Source of the DNA: Sciurus carolinensis
Taxonomy: Eukaryota; Chordata; Mammalia; Rodentia; Sciuridae
Direction: 5' to 3'
DNA length: 64,000 bases
Assembly (NCBI RefSeq): GCF_902686445.1
Contig: NC_062222.1
Location: forward strand, 43,957,792 to 44,021,791
Position 1 is the stretch's first letter, and each line of letters opens with the position of its first letter. The notes beneath the pieces are model-generated. The model made no database searches, was not told the DNA's origin, and was given only the letters and a program-made list of their open reading frames with translations. Shown here in pieces: positions 1 through 10,366 of the stretch. A program made the position numbers and the translations under genes.

Positions 1-351
1 TTGTGTGAAAAACCCACACATTTGGTGTCACAGGTTCTTTGTGGGTAGAAATAGATCATAGTACTAAGAGGCTTGAAGAGTTTTATTCTTCATGTGGTTT
101 ATTTCCATTAGGAATCAGAAGAAAATTAGGTGCCCCATGGAACCTCATTTTGAATTCCACAGTTCAAAGTATCCTGATCTTCCTCTCAGGGGAAAATATC
201 ACATGCTTGATGAGAAATATTACATGTAAAATGACAAATCAAATATTAGATTAATAATTACATAAATTATTAGATTATCTCCACAACAAAGAGGTTAGGT
301 AAGTACTATTTAAATACTTATAACCTTACTAAACACATAAGAAAATAACAC
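1..351. other. Unassigned non-coding DNA
   Basis: AT-rich sequence with no recognisable repeat, exon or RNA gene. The last bases carry one copy of the TSD of the following ID element (AATTCACT at 352-359). Confidence 0.5.
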
Positions 352-359
352 AATTCACT

Positions 360-452
360 CTGTTTTTTTTGTTTTTGTGGTTCTGGGAATTAAACCCAGG
401 ACCATGAGCATGCCAGGCAAATACTCTACAACTGAGCTACACCCTTGCCCCA
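360..452 (-). mobile_element. ID SINE, antisense
   Basis: Reverse-complement ID with a poly-T start, then the inverted B box and A box. It is flanked by AATTCACT at 352-359 and 453-460. The next SINE begins at once, so the same target was used twice. Confidence 0.85.
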
Positions 453-460
453 AATTCACT

Positions 461-647
461 TTTTTGTGCGTGTATATGGTACTAGGGATTGAACCCATGG
501 GAGTTTCACCACTGAACTACATACAGTCCTTTTTATTTTGAGACAAGGTCACACTAACTTGTCCAGGTTGGCCTCAAACTTGTGATCTTCATGCCTCAGC
601 CTCCCAGATTGCTGGTATTACAGGTGTAAGTCACTATGCTCAGCCCC
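461..647 (-). mobile_element. B1-dID dimeric SINE, antisense
   Basis: Inverted ID unit, then a TTTTTATTTTGAGACAAGG linker, then an inverted B1 ending in CAGGTGTAAGTCACTATGC. TTCACTTT recurs on both sides. Confidence 0.85.
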
Positions 648-787
648 AGTTCACTTTAAATGTAAGAAACAAAGACAACATAATAACTAACAATCTGGAT
701 GTTTTATGATTATATTTCAGAAAGAACTAATCATGAAGCTAAAATTACAAAATTAAAATAACATTTTTCTACTTAAAAGGTGTCATT

Positions 788-919
788 TTAGCCAGGTGAA
801 TGCCTGTAGTCCCAGCCACCTGGAATACTGAGGCAGGAGGATCACTTGAGCCCAGGAGTTCAAGAACAGGCTGGGCAACATAATAAGACCCCCAACTCAA
901 AAAAAAAAAAAAAAAAAAA
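788..919 (+). mobile_element. B1-type 7SL SINE monomer
   Basis: Sense 7SL-like unit (GCCTGTAGTCCCAGC, GGAGGATCACTTGAGCCC) with a 20-A tail and no ID half. It is slightly closer to a general Alu/pB1 monomer than to the dimeric copies. Confidence 0.75.
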
Positions 920-920
920 G

Positions 921-1185
921 GTATCTTTTTGCTTTAAAAAAAAGCAAAAAGTATCTTTTTGCTTTAAATATCTTAAGATCTCACTGAAGTTTGACTTTAT
1001 AGATATAATTAACTTGGACTATTTTAAAATAACACTTTTCCAACTTGTGCACCAACAATGCACACCATGATCTTTTGATACTATCCCTTATTTTATGAGC
1101 TAAGCAGTGGGAAATTAGGCCTCACAGATTAAATGCTCCTCCAAAATCAATACAGCTAACAAAAATTTAACATTCAAAGACCATA

Positions 1186-1186
<1 letters not shown>
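921..1186. other. Unassigned non-coding DNA
   Basis: No recognisable element. AGTATCTTTTTGCTTTAAA-type sequence is repeated twice near 920-965. Confidence 0.4.

Positions 1187-1234
<48 letters not shown>
1187..1234. repeat. (CTG)16 / (CAG)16 trinucleotide tract
   Basis: Sixteen uninterrupted CTG units on the plus strand. On the minus strand the tract reads CAG and sits inside a 61-residue open frame with a polyglutamine run preceded by a Q/W-rich segment. I do not recognise the parent gene and see no splice, start or conservation evidence. It is either a chance microsatellite or a remnant of a polyQ gene copy. Confidence 0.9.
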
Positions 1235-1237
<3 letters not shown>

Positions 1238-1514
1238 AAGCCACCACTGCTCCTGCTGGTTCATTCCACCACCATCATGCATTGCCTGGTCGATGGCCAC
1301 TGCTTGCCCTTGTCCTCCACAGGAAGTAGAAGGTCCTTAATCAAATTCAATTTCTCTTTTTCCTAAAACCCTCCCATGGTTTCCCACTCATTAATTCCTT
1401 AACATGGCTCTTAAAACCCTTCAATAATACTGTCTGGATGTTTTTCAAGTACCTCTCTTGCAGTAAGCAAGGTGTTAACATTACTCTCCTTGGCTGAATT
1501 ATCATTCGTTGAGT

Positions 1515-1743
1515 AATTTTTTTTTTTTTTTTTGGTACCCAGGATTGAACCCAGGAGTACTTAACCACTGAGCCACATCCCCATCCCGCCCCCAGCCTTT
1601 TTTTATTTTTTTAATTTGATTAGGGTCTCACTAATTTGCTTAGGGCCTTGCTAACTTACTGAGACTGGCTTTGAACTTGCAATTCTCCTTCCTTAGCTTC
1701 CCAAGATGCTAAGATTACAGGTGTGCACCACCAGGCCTGGCTC
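1515..1743 (-). mobile_element. B1-dID dimeric SINE, antisense
   Basis: Poly-T, inverted ID, TTTTTTATTTTTTTAA linker and inverted B1 ending GTGTGCACCACCAGGCCTGG. Near-identical (G/A)TTGAGTAATT flanks the element. Confidence 0.85.
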
Positions 1744-1749
1744 ATTGAG

Positions 1750-2335
1750 TAATTAATGCTGCCGCTCCCAACCTGCCTTAAACATAGGTGTGTCCTTGAG
1801 TACAGAATTCTGTCTTTTGCTGAATGGAAAATTATACTCAACTTCTTTCTTTTTCTTCATGACAGCTGGAACACAGACTTATCTGAAACCTAGCTTTATC
1901 CACAGTTTTAACACTTAGGGAATGGTAGAGCTAATGAATGGAAGAAAACTGGGCCACTCAATGACAACAGAAAGTAGAGTTGCCCTTCTGGCTTAAACCA
2001 CTCACGCCTATCTGTTGCATAAGAAAAATATAAAAATGTTTTAAGGCACTTCATTTTGGTACCTCTTTATTATTTTTGTATCTTATGCTCTATCCCATCT
2101 ATTACAAATGCCTTGAACTTTTTGACTCCTAATTTATACTGCCAAATAACTAGGAGTAGAGCCAATAATCAGGTGACATTTCTACCAGTGCATATGAGAT
2201 TAGTTTTACTGCTTTCTTTTCAGCACCGAAGCTTATTCCTTTCAAAGAAAATTTACTAATTTGGCAAAGGAAAATAGTTACTTTCTCTTTTTTATCATGA
2301 TGAAGTTGAACGTAATTCAGTAATTACCATGCATT
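1750..2335. other. Unassigned non-coding DNA
   Basis: No element recognised on either strand. The open frames here are short and show no family resemblance. Confidence 0.4.
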
Positions 2336-2339
2336 GGAT

Positions 2340-2442
2340 GCTGCTTCTGGGGCTGCGGGGGAGCAGCATTGCTGGGGATGGAACTGAGGGCCGCATGCAT
2401 CCCAAGCACACTACTGCTGAGTGACAGCCCAGCCCTGGTATA
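2340..2442 (-). mobile_element. Diverged ID-like SINE, antisense
   Basis: GCTGGGGATGGAACTGAGGG followed by AGCACACTACTGCTGAGTGACAGCCCAGCCC resembles an inverted ID with many substitutions and no poly-T. Confidence 0.5.
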
Positions 2443-2556
2443 CCGCTTTTTGATAACTGTTTATGTTTTTATTTTTATGGATTTTAATGTTTTCTTGATC
2501 CTTCTGTTGAGCTTCATTGTTTGCCCTTTCAATTCTACTCTTAGAAACGTGCTTTA

Positions 2557-2630
2557 GGTCTGGGGAGATAGCTCATTGGTAAAGTGCTTGCCTTACAAGC
2601 ACAGGGCCCTGGGTTCGATCCCCAGCACCA

Positions 2631-2665
<35 letters not shown>

Positions 2666-2668
2666 GCA
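2557..2668 (+). mobile_element. Young ID SINE
   Basis: Sense ID with intact A and B boxes and a tail of about 32 A. A perfect 14-bp TSD AGAAACGTGCTTTA lies at 2543-2556 and 2669-2682. The long pure tail and unmutated TSD suggest a recent insertion. Confidence 0.95.
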
Positions 2669-2732
2669 AGAAACGTGCTTTACTATCATCATTGTAACAT
2701 TTCATTGTAATTTGTTACACTAAGAGATTCCA

Positions 2733-2895
2733 TTGCCAGGCCCATTGGCACACACCTGTATCCCAGAGACTCAGGAAGCTGAAACTGGAGGTTCACAAAT
2801 TTAAGACCAGCCTAGGCATCTAGCAAGACACTGTCTCAAAATAAAAAGGGCTGGAGATTTAGCTAAGTGATAGAATGCCCTTGGGTTTAATCCAG
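2733..2895 (+). mobile_element. B1-dID dimeric SINE
   Basis: B1 half (CACACCTGTATCCCAGAGACTCAGG) joined through AAAATAAAAAGGGCTGG to a shortened ID half. The copy is diverged and is followed by a purine-rich stretch to about 2955. Confidence 0.8.
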
Positions 2896-3140
2896 AAGCA
2901 GAAGAAGAAAGGAGGAGGAGAAGAGGGGTGGGGTGAGTAAAAAGAAAGAAAGAACTCATAATGCCCAGACTTTGAACTGAAGTATCAGTCTCCACTAAAA
3001 AGAATAAGGGTTCTTTAGAGAAAGGCAGATTTCAGATCTAAGACAAAAAATATATAAGGTGAGCTTAGGACATTGATGCCAAAAAGTAAGGAAATTATCT
3101 AGGAGCACTGGGTTTATGGTCAAAACACACAAGATCTATG

Positions 3141-3222
3141 TGGGACTGGGATTGTAGTCCAGCAGTACAGCATTTACCTAGCCTATGCCAGTCCCTGGTT
3201 TCAGTCCCAAGCAACAAAACAT

Positions 3223-3257
<35 letters not shown>
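3141..3257 (+). mobile_element. Diverged ID SINE with (CA)n tail
   Basis: GGGACTGGGATTGTAGTCCAGCAG resembles a worn A box, followed by a worn B box. The tail has become a (CA)n microsatellite at about 3222-3256. Confidence 0.7.
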
Positions 3258-3258
<1 letters not shown>

Positions 3259-3846
3259 CCAAGAACCAATGAGGAGAGGTTCCCAAAGGCCAATTACATC
3301 CATATCTGTTGTAGTTACTAGGAAAAGTCACATGAATCTTAAAAAAACATTTTTCTCACAATCTATAGTCTTGGCAAGACTCAGTAGATGAGCTGGCTCC
3401 TAATCTGCTCAGCATCAATTAGGTACCTCAAAACCCAGTCCCTTAAATTTTTTGAATGTTCATTCCTTCATGCATCTGGTGTCTAGACTGTATGGATCTA
3501 TAGCCATCTCTCTATATCTCTATATCTCTATATTGTCCTTCCACATCCTCTCTCCAACAGGATAGATTCAGGGTGGGTGAATTTCACTAAAAGCATGTGT
3601 CCCTAGTGTGCCACGCAGAAGTAATCAAGAAGTGTCAACGTCACATTTTAAGAAGAACATATGGGTCCATATATATTGGTGTAGCCTACTTTGGTAAATA
3701 CAATCTGTCACAGCATCATAAAGAATACTACGATTGATTGACATACTTAAATAAATAAAAAATTTAAAGACACTTAACACGGAAAAGGAAAACAACACAT
3801 TTTCCACTAATTGACATGACTATTATACCAAGTCCTTACTTAAAAA
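3258..3846. other. Unassigned non-coding DNA
   Basis: No recognised element except a short TCTCTATA-type repeat near 3508-3532. Confidence 0.4.
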
Positions 3847-3856
3847 CTGGTAAACA

Positions 3857-3930
3857 GGGCTGAGGAGATAGCTCAGTAGGTAAAGTGCTTGCCTTGCAAG
3901 CATAAGGTCCTGGATTCGATCCCCAGGACG

Positions 3931-3966
<36 letters not shown>
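3857..3966 (+). mobile_element. Young ID SINE
   Basis: Near-consensus ID with intact A and B boxes and a tail of about 33 A. Short TSD CTGGTAA at 3847-3853 and 3967-3973. Confidence 0.9.
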
Positions 3967-3970
<4 letters not shown>

Positions 3971-3973
3971 TAA

Positions 3974-4165
3974 GGAGGCATACTGGCATATACCAGTAAT
4001 CCCAGCTACTCAAGGGGCTGAGAAAGGATGATTACAAATTCAGGCCAGCCTGGGCAACATAGCAAGACCTTGTATCAAAATTAAATTTTAAAAAGGGCTA
4101 GGAATATAGCTCAGTGCTTGCCTAAAGTGTGAAAGGTCCTGGGTTTAATCCCCAGTATCATCCAA
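3974..4165 (+). mobile_element. B1-dID dimeric SINE
   Basis: B1 half (CAGTAATCCCAGCTACTCAAGG), linker TTAAAAAGGGCTAGG and an ID half with CCTGGGTTTAATCCCCAGTATC. It abuts the preceding ID. Confidence 0.85.
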
Positions 4166-4457
4166 AAAACATTTAGTAGAAATGACTATGAATTCTTTCT
4201 TCTCCACACAGAACTGTTTCAAAGTAACAAATAACTCCAGTTAATGATGGGAACGCCACTAGAGAATTTTAGTTAATAAAAGCAACAGGACTGGCAGAAT
4301 TGGAAACAATCACCATTTTGCAACTTGTAATAGAATAATTGGTTCAGTCAAGGATCAGCAAGAGATGCTAAAAACAGAGCATAGGGTTGACAAGGAACCA
4401 GATGTTAATCCTCTGCTGAATTAACATGCAGAATGTTTACTTTATAACTTTGTAGTA

Positions 4458-4560
4458 GGGCTGGGGAGATAACTCAGTAGGTAGAGTGCTTGCCTTGCAA
4501 GCACAAGGCCCTGGGTTCGATCCCCAGCACGGCAAAAAAAAAAAAAAAAAAAAAAAAAAA
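4458..4560 (+). mobile_element. Young ID SINE
   Basis: Consensus-like ID with a tail of about 28 A and a perfect TSD ACTTTGTAGTAG at 4447-4458 and 4561-4572 (the last G may belong to either). Confidence 0.95.
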
Positions 4561-4598
4561 ACTTTGTAGTAGATCTGGTAATTCTCCCATTTACTGAT

Positions 4599-4862
4599 TG
4601 TTATGATTGGATCTAGAATGTCCCCAAAGGCTCATATCCTTCAAGGCTTGTTCCCCAGTGTGGCAATACCCAGAGGTGAAGCTTTAAGGAAGTGATTGGA
4701 CCAGGAGAGCTCTGACCTTACCAATGGATTAATCCACTTGATAGATTAATATTTTTATGGATTATTGGGAGGTAAGACCTAGTTGGAGAAAGTAGGTCAT
4801 TGGGGAACTGCACTGAAAGGGTTTATCTTGTCCCTGGCCCCTTTCCCTTGCATAATCTCATT
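4599..4862 (+). mobile_element. MaLR-like LTR fragment
   Basis: Begins TGTTATGATTGGATCTAGAATG and contains TTGGGAGGTAAGACCTAG and a TTTATCTTGTCCCTGGCCCC block, as in MaLR/MST-type LTRs. It resembles, but is more diverged than, the LTRs near 17 and 24 kb. The 3' end is unclear and no internal region is seen. Confidence 0.5.
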
Positions 4863-4869
4863 CAAATTG

Positions 4870-5238
4870 TGACCCCCTAGTTTTTATTTCTTCCTTATAT
4901 TGAGTTATAATTTGCTTTCTTCTAATTCTCCAGCCCCACTGGTTTTATTTCTGCTCCCTGGGGTGACATAAAGTTTGTGTGCTAGTTCTTCTGCATAATT
5001 GAAGAGAGCAATTATGCTCCAGTTTCTTCAGTCATTTCCTATTTGACTTGATTTTCACTGTCTTCATTGTAGGGCTCACTACTTCCGGAAGAGCCCCACC
5101 GTGACAGTGCTTTCTCTCGAAATGGAGAACCCGGATCTAAGGACTTAGGACTGCAAATGTGTGTGGTCTGAGAATCACAAAGAAGTGGAATTATTGTTTC
5201 CCTGACTCTGGACACTCAGCTGTTACTAATACAGTCTA
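4870..5238. other. Unassigned non-coding DNA
   Basis: No clear family. It includes a slightly CpG-containing stretch near 5080-5140, with no open frame worth noting. Confidence 0.35.
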
Positions 5239-5239
5239 G

Positions 5240-5765
5240 ATTTGTAGCCACTTATCTTGGCAGTCCTCTAGCTGTTGGCTCGTAATGAACTTGCAGTCAA
5301 CTAAAATCACTAGAACTTTTTCACTGACTTGTTCTTAAATAGACCTTCATTTTCCTGAACATAAGCACATGAATGCTGAATCTATTTGTATGTATATCTG
5401 GTAATATGTATCCCTGTGAAATCTTTTCTTTTCAATATTGGTCTATCATTTCAGCCTAACTATAAATCCTCATTCTACTTTCCAAGGCATTAAAACTTAG
5501 TCATCTGCAATTTAATAAACATGTCTTTTCTTTTCTTTTTTTTTGGACTCATCCACAAAGTTGTACAAAGAGCGAAGGAACAAACCCTGTGACAAAGCAA
5601 CCAAAATGTGGTCTTCTGGGGCACTGCTCAAGACCAGTTTGAAATTCTGGATCTGAAGATCCAGATGATGAATCATTGCTGACCAAATAGGAGTCTTCTG
5701 AAAAAAAAAGGTTAATCTGATCTCACTTGCTCTTTGTACACTCAAACTGATTCCGATTCCTAATG
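5240..5765 (-). mobile_element. Fossil CR1/L3-like LINE fragment
   Basis: On the plus strand, ACTTGCAGTCAACTAAAATC, CTTAGTCATCTGCAATTTAATAA and GGAACAAACCCTGTGACAAAGC run in the same order as in an old mammalian non-LTR element whose opposite strand encodes a reverse transcriptase. A 91-residue minus-strand open frame (5512-5787) has residues that could align with the SGVPQGSVLGPVLF region of CR1/L3 transcriptases, but it is too decayed to be coding. The match rests on remembered family sequence. Confidence 0.4.
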
Positions 5766-5795
5766 AATCCCCAAACTGAGTGCTCACAAACCACC

Positions 5796-5970
5796 TTTTT
5801 TTTTTTTGTACCAGGAATTGAACCCAGGGGCCTTAACCATTGAGCCGCATCCCCAGCACTTTTTATTTTCTTATTTTGAGATAGGGTCTCCCTAGATTGC
5901 TTACAGTCTCTCTAAATTGTTGAGGCTGGCTTTGAACCTGCGATCCTCATGCCTCAGTCTCCTGAGCCTT
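5796..5970 (-). mobile_element. B1-dID dimeric SINE, antisense
   Basis: Poly-T, inverted ID (GAACCCAGGGGCCTTAACC), linker TTTTTATTTTCTTATTTTGAG, then inverted B1 to CTCAGTCTCCTGAGCC. The end of the B1 half is truncated. Confidence 0.85.
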
Positions 5971-5975
5971 AAGCC

Positions 5976-6583
5976 ACCTCTTTTTAAATTCATTCCAAAT
6001 ATGGTTGAAGACCAATGTCAGGCACAATTATAAATAAAAATACAAAGTTTACCTTCTTTCTAAAAACAGGGCTAAAACTCATGATCATGCAAAACCTCTG
6101 CCATTCTCCCATCTCCTCAGAGAGGAATGGCTGTGACTTGCATATGTGTATTTTCATTGCTCTTGTTTATCATTCCTAATAGCCTAGAACCATGAGCTCA
6201 CTGTGGAACCTAAATGCACTCTGTGAAGGGGTTTGTGGAAATGCTTGTCTCCTCAACTGAATTTTAGGTTCTTGAAGGACAGTAGTGCATCATATTCTGT
6301 TCAATTCAACCAACACATACTGAATGTCAGGTGATAGGAGACAGGAAAGCTGCTAGAGAACACAGGAGCAGAGGGGCAACACAGCACAGAGTATGCAGTT
6401 CAACACTGCTGGGCAGGAAATGAAAATGGAGAGGTCGTGAAAAGAGCTTCATCAATGAGGCCCTGGAAGTCGTGCCAACAAAATTCACCTTTATCTCTTA
6501 GGTGAGAGTTGCAAACGGGCCACTTCAGAGCCAGATTTCATGCAGACTCATTTCGTTTGCCCAGGACACACACACACAGAAAG
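5976..6583. other. Unassigned DNA with a weak L2-like stretch
   Basis: Mostly unassigned. About 6255-6330 (TTTTAGGTTCTTGAAGGACAG, then CAACACATACTGAATG) loosely resembles an old L2 or related tail; I hold this weakly. Confidence 0.3.
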
Positions 6584-7145
6584 ATATAAAAATCTAGGTT
6601 CAATGCAATTCCAATGAATAATGTCACTCTTCAAATACGGGTTGGTGGGGAAAACCACTTCTACAATTTATATGAAACCACAAAATATTATAAATGGACA
6701 AAGCAATGTTGAGCAAAAAGATCTAAGTTGGAGACACCACAATCCCTGACTTCAAAACAGTATAAAGCAATAAACACCAAAACAGCATGGTACTAGCATA
6801 AAAACTGACAGAAAACAGAACAAAAAACCCAGAAAGAATTCCATGTATTTAGAGCTAACTGATTTTCAACAAAAGCAGCAAGAACACACATTGGAGACAG
6901 GAAAGTCCCTCCAAGAAATGGTGTTGAGCCATCAGTGAATGAATGCATAAAGAAAATGTGGTATGTATACACAATGGAATTTTATTCAGTCATAAAGAAG
7001 AATGAAATTACGTTATTTGCAGAAAAATGAATAGAACATTGGAACATTATGTTAAGTGAAATAAGCCAGACTCAGCAGAAACAGTTTCTCTGGAAGCTAG
7101 AGAAGAAAAAGGAAAAGAAAGTGGAGGGGATTTTATAAAAATCAA

Positions 7146-7345
7146 AGGGAACTGGGCGCAGCGGTGCACACCTGTGATCCCAGTGGCTCAGGATGCTGAG
7201 GCAGGAGGATCACAAGTTCAAAACCAGCCTTATCAATTTAGTAAGGCCCTAAGTAACTTAGTGAGACCCCATCTCTAAATAAAATATAAAAAGGGCTGGG
7301 GATGTGGCTCAGTGGTTAAGCGCCTCTGGGTTCAATAAAAAAGTA
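7146..7345 (+). mobile_element. B1-dID dimeric SINE inside nested L1
   Basis: Complete sense dimer (GGGCGCAGCGGTGCACACC at the start, linker AAAATATAAAAAGGGCTGG, then GCGCCTCTGGGTTCAATAAA). This is the third insertion level here. Its tail runs into (TA)n and (GA)n repeats. Confidence 0.9.
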
Positions 7346-7366
7346 TATATATATATATATATATAC

Positions 7367-7409
<43 letters not shown>
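7346..7409. repeat. (TA)n(GA)n microsatellite
   Basis: Two TA runs separated by CTATA, followed by a GA run of about 12 units, grown from the tail of the preceding SINE. Confidence 0.9.
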
Positions 7410-8130
7410 GAATGGGGTCAGGGGAAGGGAGGAGGGAAGTAAAAAGGGAAATACTGTAGAATGATATTGATCAAATTATATTGTTACATTGTATACATAC
7501 ATGAATATATACAAACAAATTCCACCATTATGTACAACTAAAATGCACCAATAAAAAATGCAGGAAAAAAATGGTACTGAGAAAACTGGACACCCAAATG
7601 CCGAAGAAAGAAATTAGACCCTATCTCTCAGCACTTACAAAAATCAACTTAAAATGGATCAAAGAGTTAAACACATGACCCAAAACTTTATTAGGGGGGT
7701 GGAGGCTGCTATAACTCCAAAAGTAAAGGCAACAAAAGCAAAAATTGACAAATGAGATTGTCTCAAACTAAAAACCTTCTGCACAGCAAAAATTACAATC
7801 AATAGAGTGAAAAGACAACAGAATGTGAGAAAATGTTTGCAAACTATTCATCTAACAAGAGGTTAATATCCAGACTATACAAGGTACTTAAAGAGCTCAA
7901 AAGCAAGAAAGCAAATGACCCGGTTTTTTAAATGGACAAATGACTCAGCCATTTGTCAAAAGAGGAAATATATATGACCAATAAGTATATTTAAAAAAAC
8001 TCAATATTAATAATTATCAGGGAAATGGTAATCACGACCACAGTGAAATATAGTCTCACTCCAGTTAAAATTACCAAAAAGATAAATAAATAAATAAATA
8101 ATGCTTGCAAGGATGTGGATAAAGGGGAAC

Positions 8131-8365
8131 TTTTTTGTTTTGGGGGGTTTTGTTTTTTTGTTTTTTTGTTTTGTTTTGTTTTGTTTTTGGCACTGAGGAT
8201 TGAACCTAGGGTCACTTAACTATTAAGCCACATCTTCAGCCCTTTTTATGTTTTATTTTGACACAGAGCCTGGCTAAATTGCTTGGGCTGGCTTTGAATT
8301 TGTGATCCTCTTGCCTCAGTCTACTGAGCTGCTGGGATTACAGAAGTGTGCCACCATGCCAGGCT
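8131..8365 (-). mobile_element. B1-dID dimeric SINE, antisense, inside L1
   Basis: Poly-T/GTTTT-rich start, inverted ID and inverted B1 ending CCACCATGCCAGGCT. L1 sequence resumes after a near-duplicate TAAAGGGGAAC / TAAAGGGAATTC. Confidence 0.9.
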
Positions 8366-9129
8366 AAAGGGAATTCTTAATACATTGTTGGTGAGAAGGC
8401 AAATTAGCACAGTCATAATTGAAAACAGTATGGAACTTCCTTAAAAAACTAAAAACAAACTACCATATGATCCAGCAATCTCACTGCTACTTAAATATTC
8501 AAAGGAATTGAAGTCAGTAAGTATAAGTCTATTTGCAGCACTATTCACAATAGCAAATGCATGGAATCAGCCTACATGTCCATCAACAGATAAAAAGATA
8601 AAGAAAATACAGTATATATACACAACAAAATATCATCCTGCCAAAAAAAAACAATTCTATCATTTGTAGTATCATGGATGAAATTTGAGGTCATTATATT
8701 AAATGAAATAATTTAGACATGGAAGGACAAATACCTATACTTACATGTGGAAACTAAAGTTTATTTTATCGAATTAGATAATAGAATAATGGTCACCAGA
8801 GCCTGGGAAGGGTATGGTATAGGCTGCAGTTGGATAGGAGGAGTCTTGTCAAATATTCTGTAGCACAGCAGACAACTATGATTGGCAACAGTTGAATATT
8901 TCAAAATAACTAGCAAATGTCGAATATTCTCAACACAGAGGAATGATGTATATCTCAGGTGACAGGTCAATTATCCTGATCTGATCATTGTGCACTATAT
9001 GTAGATATGAAAATGTTACACTGTACCCCATAGATATGTACAATTCCCAAGTGTCAATTAAAAATTAAAACACACCCAAAAAATAAAAATACATATTTAA
9101 AAAATATAAAAATCTGTTTTGTTACAATC

Positions 9130-9250
9130 CCATTATCTTGCCAGAATATTAGCTCCTGAAGCACTGAGCCTTTGTCAGGTTCTTTTATAATAGTCTTACA
9201 AAGGTCTTTCCAGTCTTAGGTCAGTGCCTGGTGCATCAAAAAGAATCTGT
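9130..9250 (+). mobile_element. Possible L2 3' tail
   Basis: GAATATTAGCTCCTGAAGCAC and CAGTGCCTGGTGCATC resemble the worn 3' end of L2. Short and weak. Confidence 0.35.
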
Positions 9251-9404
9251 AGACCAACTAGTTGATCTGTCCCATTTCATTGGATCATGTTACCTGTTAC
9301 AAAGATAAACAACCAATTACAGCTGCTACAGAGGCCTTCTAGCTTTTTCCTTCCCTATAAAAATATAGGAAGCTTAATTGTAAAATTCAACGTATTAAAG
9401 AATT

Positions 9405-9490
9405 TCCTGAACTGGGACTACCAATCATGGCAAAGCATGCATTTACTATACACAGGGTCTCGAGTTCAATCCTCAAGACCAAAAACATGA
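9405..9490 (+). mobile_element. Diverged ID SINE
   Basis: AACTGGGACTACCAATCATGG then GGTCTCGAGTTCAATCCTCAAG. The B box is still visible and the A box is largely lost. Confidence 0.55.
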
Positions 9491-10115
9491 AAAAAGAATT
9501 TCCTGTTTCTCTGGCACCTGTCATTCAACATCCTCATAATACAATTATACCCATCTTTTTCTTTGAATTTTGGAAGGCTATTTGTCTTACAAATTGTCAT
9601 CTGAATAGGCCCAACACCTCTTCGTTGATCACTTCACATTCAGAAATGTTACAGTCACATAACCCTCTTCAGTGACAGTCACTTTCACTTCTCCAAACTG
9701 TTCCTCCTTGGTGCTCAAAGAAACCTTTGCAACAACCACTCTCTTTATTACTGCTTCATCATTCCCACAGGTGACACTGGCATCCTACCTAGTAAAAGTT
9801 CATCAAATCTTTTTGCTTTGCACGTAACAAGACTGCCATAGGTTACATTTACCAATCTCTGTGTCTTTGTTGCAATTTATATTGAAAAACTACAAATTTG
9901 AAAAGTGTTCTCTATCACACTGGGCACTCTAGAGCAAGTTCTCTCAATGTTAAACATTTTGTTTTGCTCTCCTGTTACCTATATATAAATGCTCATCACT
10001 CTCCAATTCCTCCATTCTTATAGAAGGATGTAGCAACTTCAAATGCAATGCTATTGACCACCATGCACTCATATATGCACTCATAGTACCACAGAGCTGC
10101 TTCTTTGAACCACGT
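9491..10115. other. Unassigned non-coding DNA
   Basis: No recognised element. The open frame at 9427-9675 begins inside the ID above and lacks any family resemblance. Confidence 0.4.
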
Positions 10116-10121
10116 ACTATG

Positions 10122-10345
10122 TTTTTGTTTGCTTGTTTGTACTTTGGTAAAAGGGAATGAATCTAGGATGCTTAACCACTGAACCACATCCCCAGCCCTT
10201 TTTAAAATTATTACTATTTATTTTGATACAAGGTCTCCCTGAGTTGCTTAGGGCCTAAGTTACTCAAGCTAGCTTTGAACTTGAGATCCTCCTGCTTCAG
10301 CTTCCTGAGCCAGGGATTATAGGTGTTTGCCACTGCGCCTGGGCA
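10122..10345 (-). mobile_element. B1-dID dimeric SINE, antisense
   Basis: Inverted ID (GAATGAATCTAGGATGCTTAACC), linker and inverted B1 ending CCACTGCGCCTGGGC, followed at once by a sense copy so that the pair forms an inverted repeat. GTACT(A)TGTTT-like sequence flanks it. Confidence 0.85.
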
Positions 10346-10366
10346 AAGTACTGTTTAAAAACTGTG

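Larger units (their letters stand above)
6929..7567 (+). mobile_element. Younger L1 3' fragment nested in L1
   Basis: The outer L1 breaks at AAATGGTGTTGAG (6916-6928) and resumes at AAATGGTACTGAG (7569-7581), a TSD with two differences. The insert carries GAATGAATGCATAAAGAAAATG and a 3' UTR ending in ATGTACAACTAAAATGCACC plus an A-rich tail. It is interrupted by a B1-dID at about 7146-7345. The 3' end matches the L1 at 38158-38413. Confidence 0.8.
6596..9104 (+). mobile_element. 5'-truncated L1 LINE (interrupted)
   Basis: Sense L1 covering the 3' part of ORF2 and the 3' end. Recognisable blocks include CAAAACAGCATGGTACTAGC, ATGGATCAAAGAGTTAAACAC, ATATGATCCAGCAATCTC and GTCCATCAACAGATAAAAAG. 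It is bounded by a TSD ATATAAAAATCT at 6584-6595 and 9105-9116. A younger L1 interrupts it at 6929-7567 and an antisense B1-dID at 8131-8365. ORF2 is riddled with stops, so it is dead. Confidence 0.9.

Noticed and set aside
2557..2668. tRNA gene (A and B boxes, tRNA-Ala-like 5' end)
   Set aside because: The body continues into a CCCCAGCACC plus A tail with TSDs and recurs dozens of times. It is an ID SINE, not a functional tRNA.
3095..3331. Val/Cys-rich and Thr/His-rich open frames
   Set aside because: They are translations of the (CA)n microsatellite on the two strands.
5512..5787. 91-residue minus-strand open frame as a gene
   Set aside because: It lies across an apparent fossil LINE, has no start context or splice evidence, and ends in a low-complexity Lys run.
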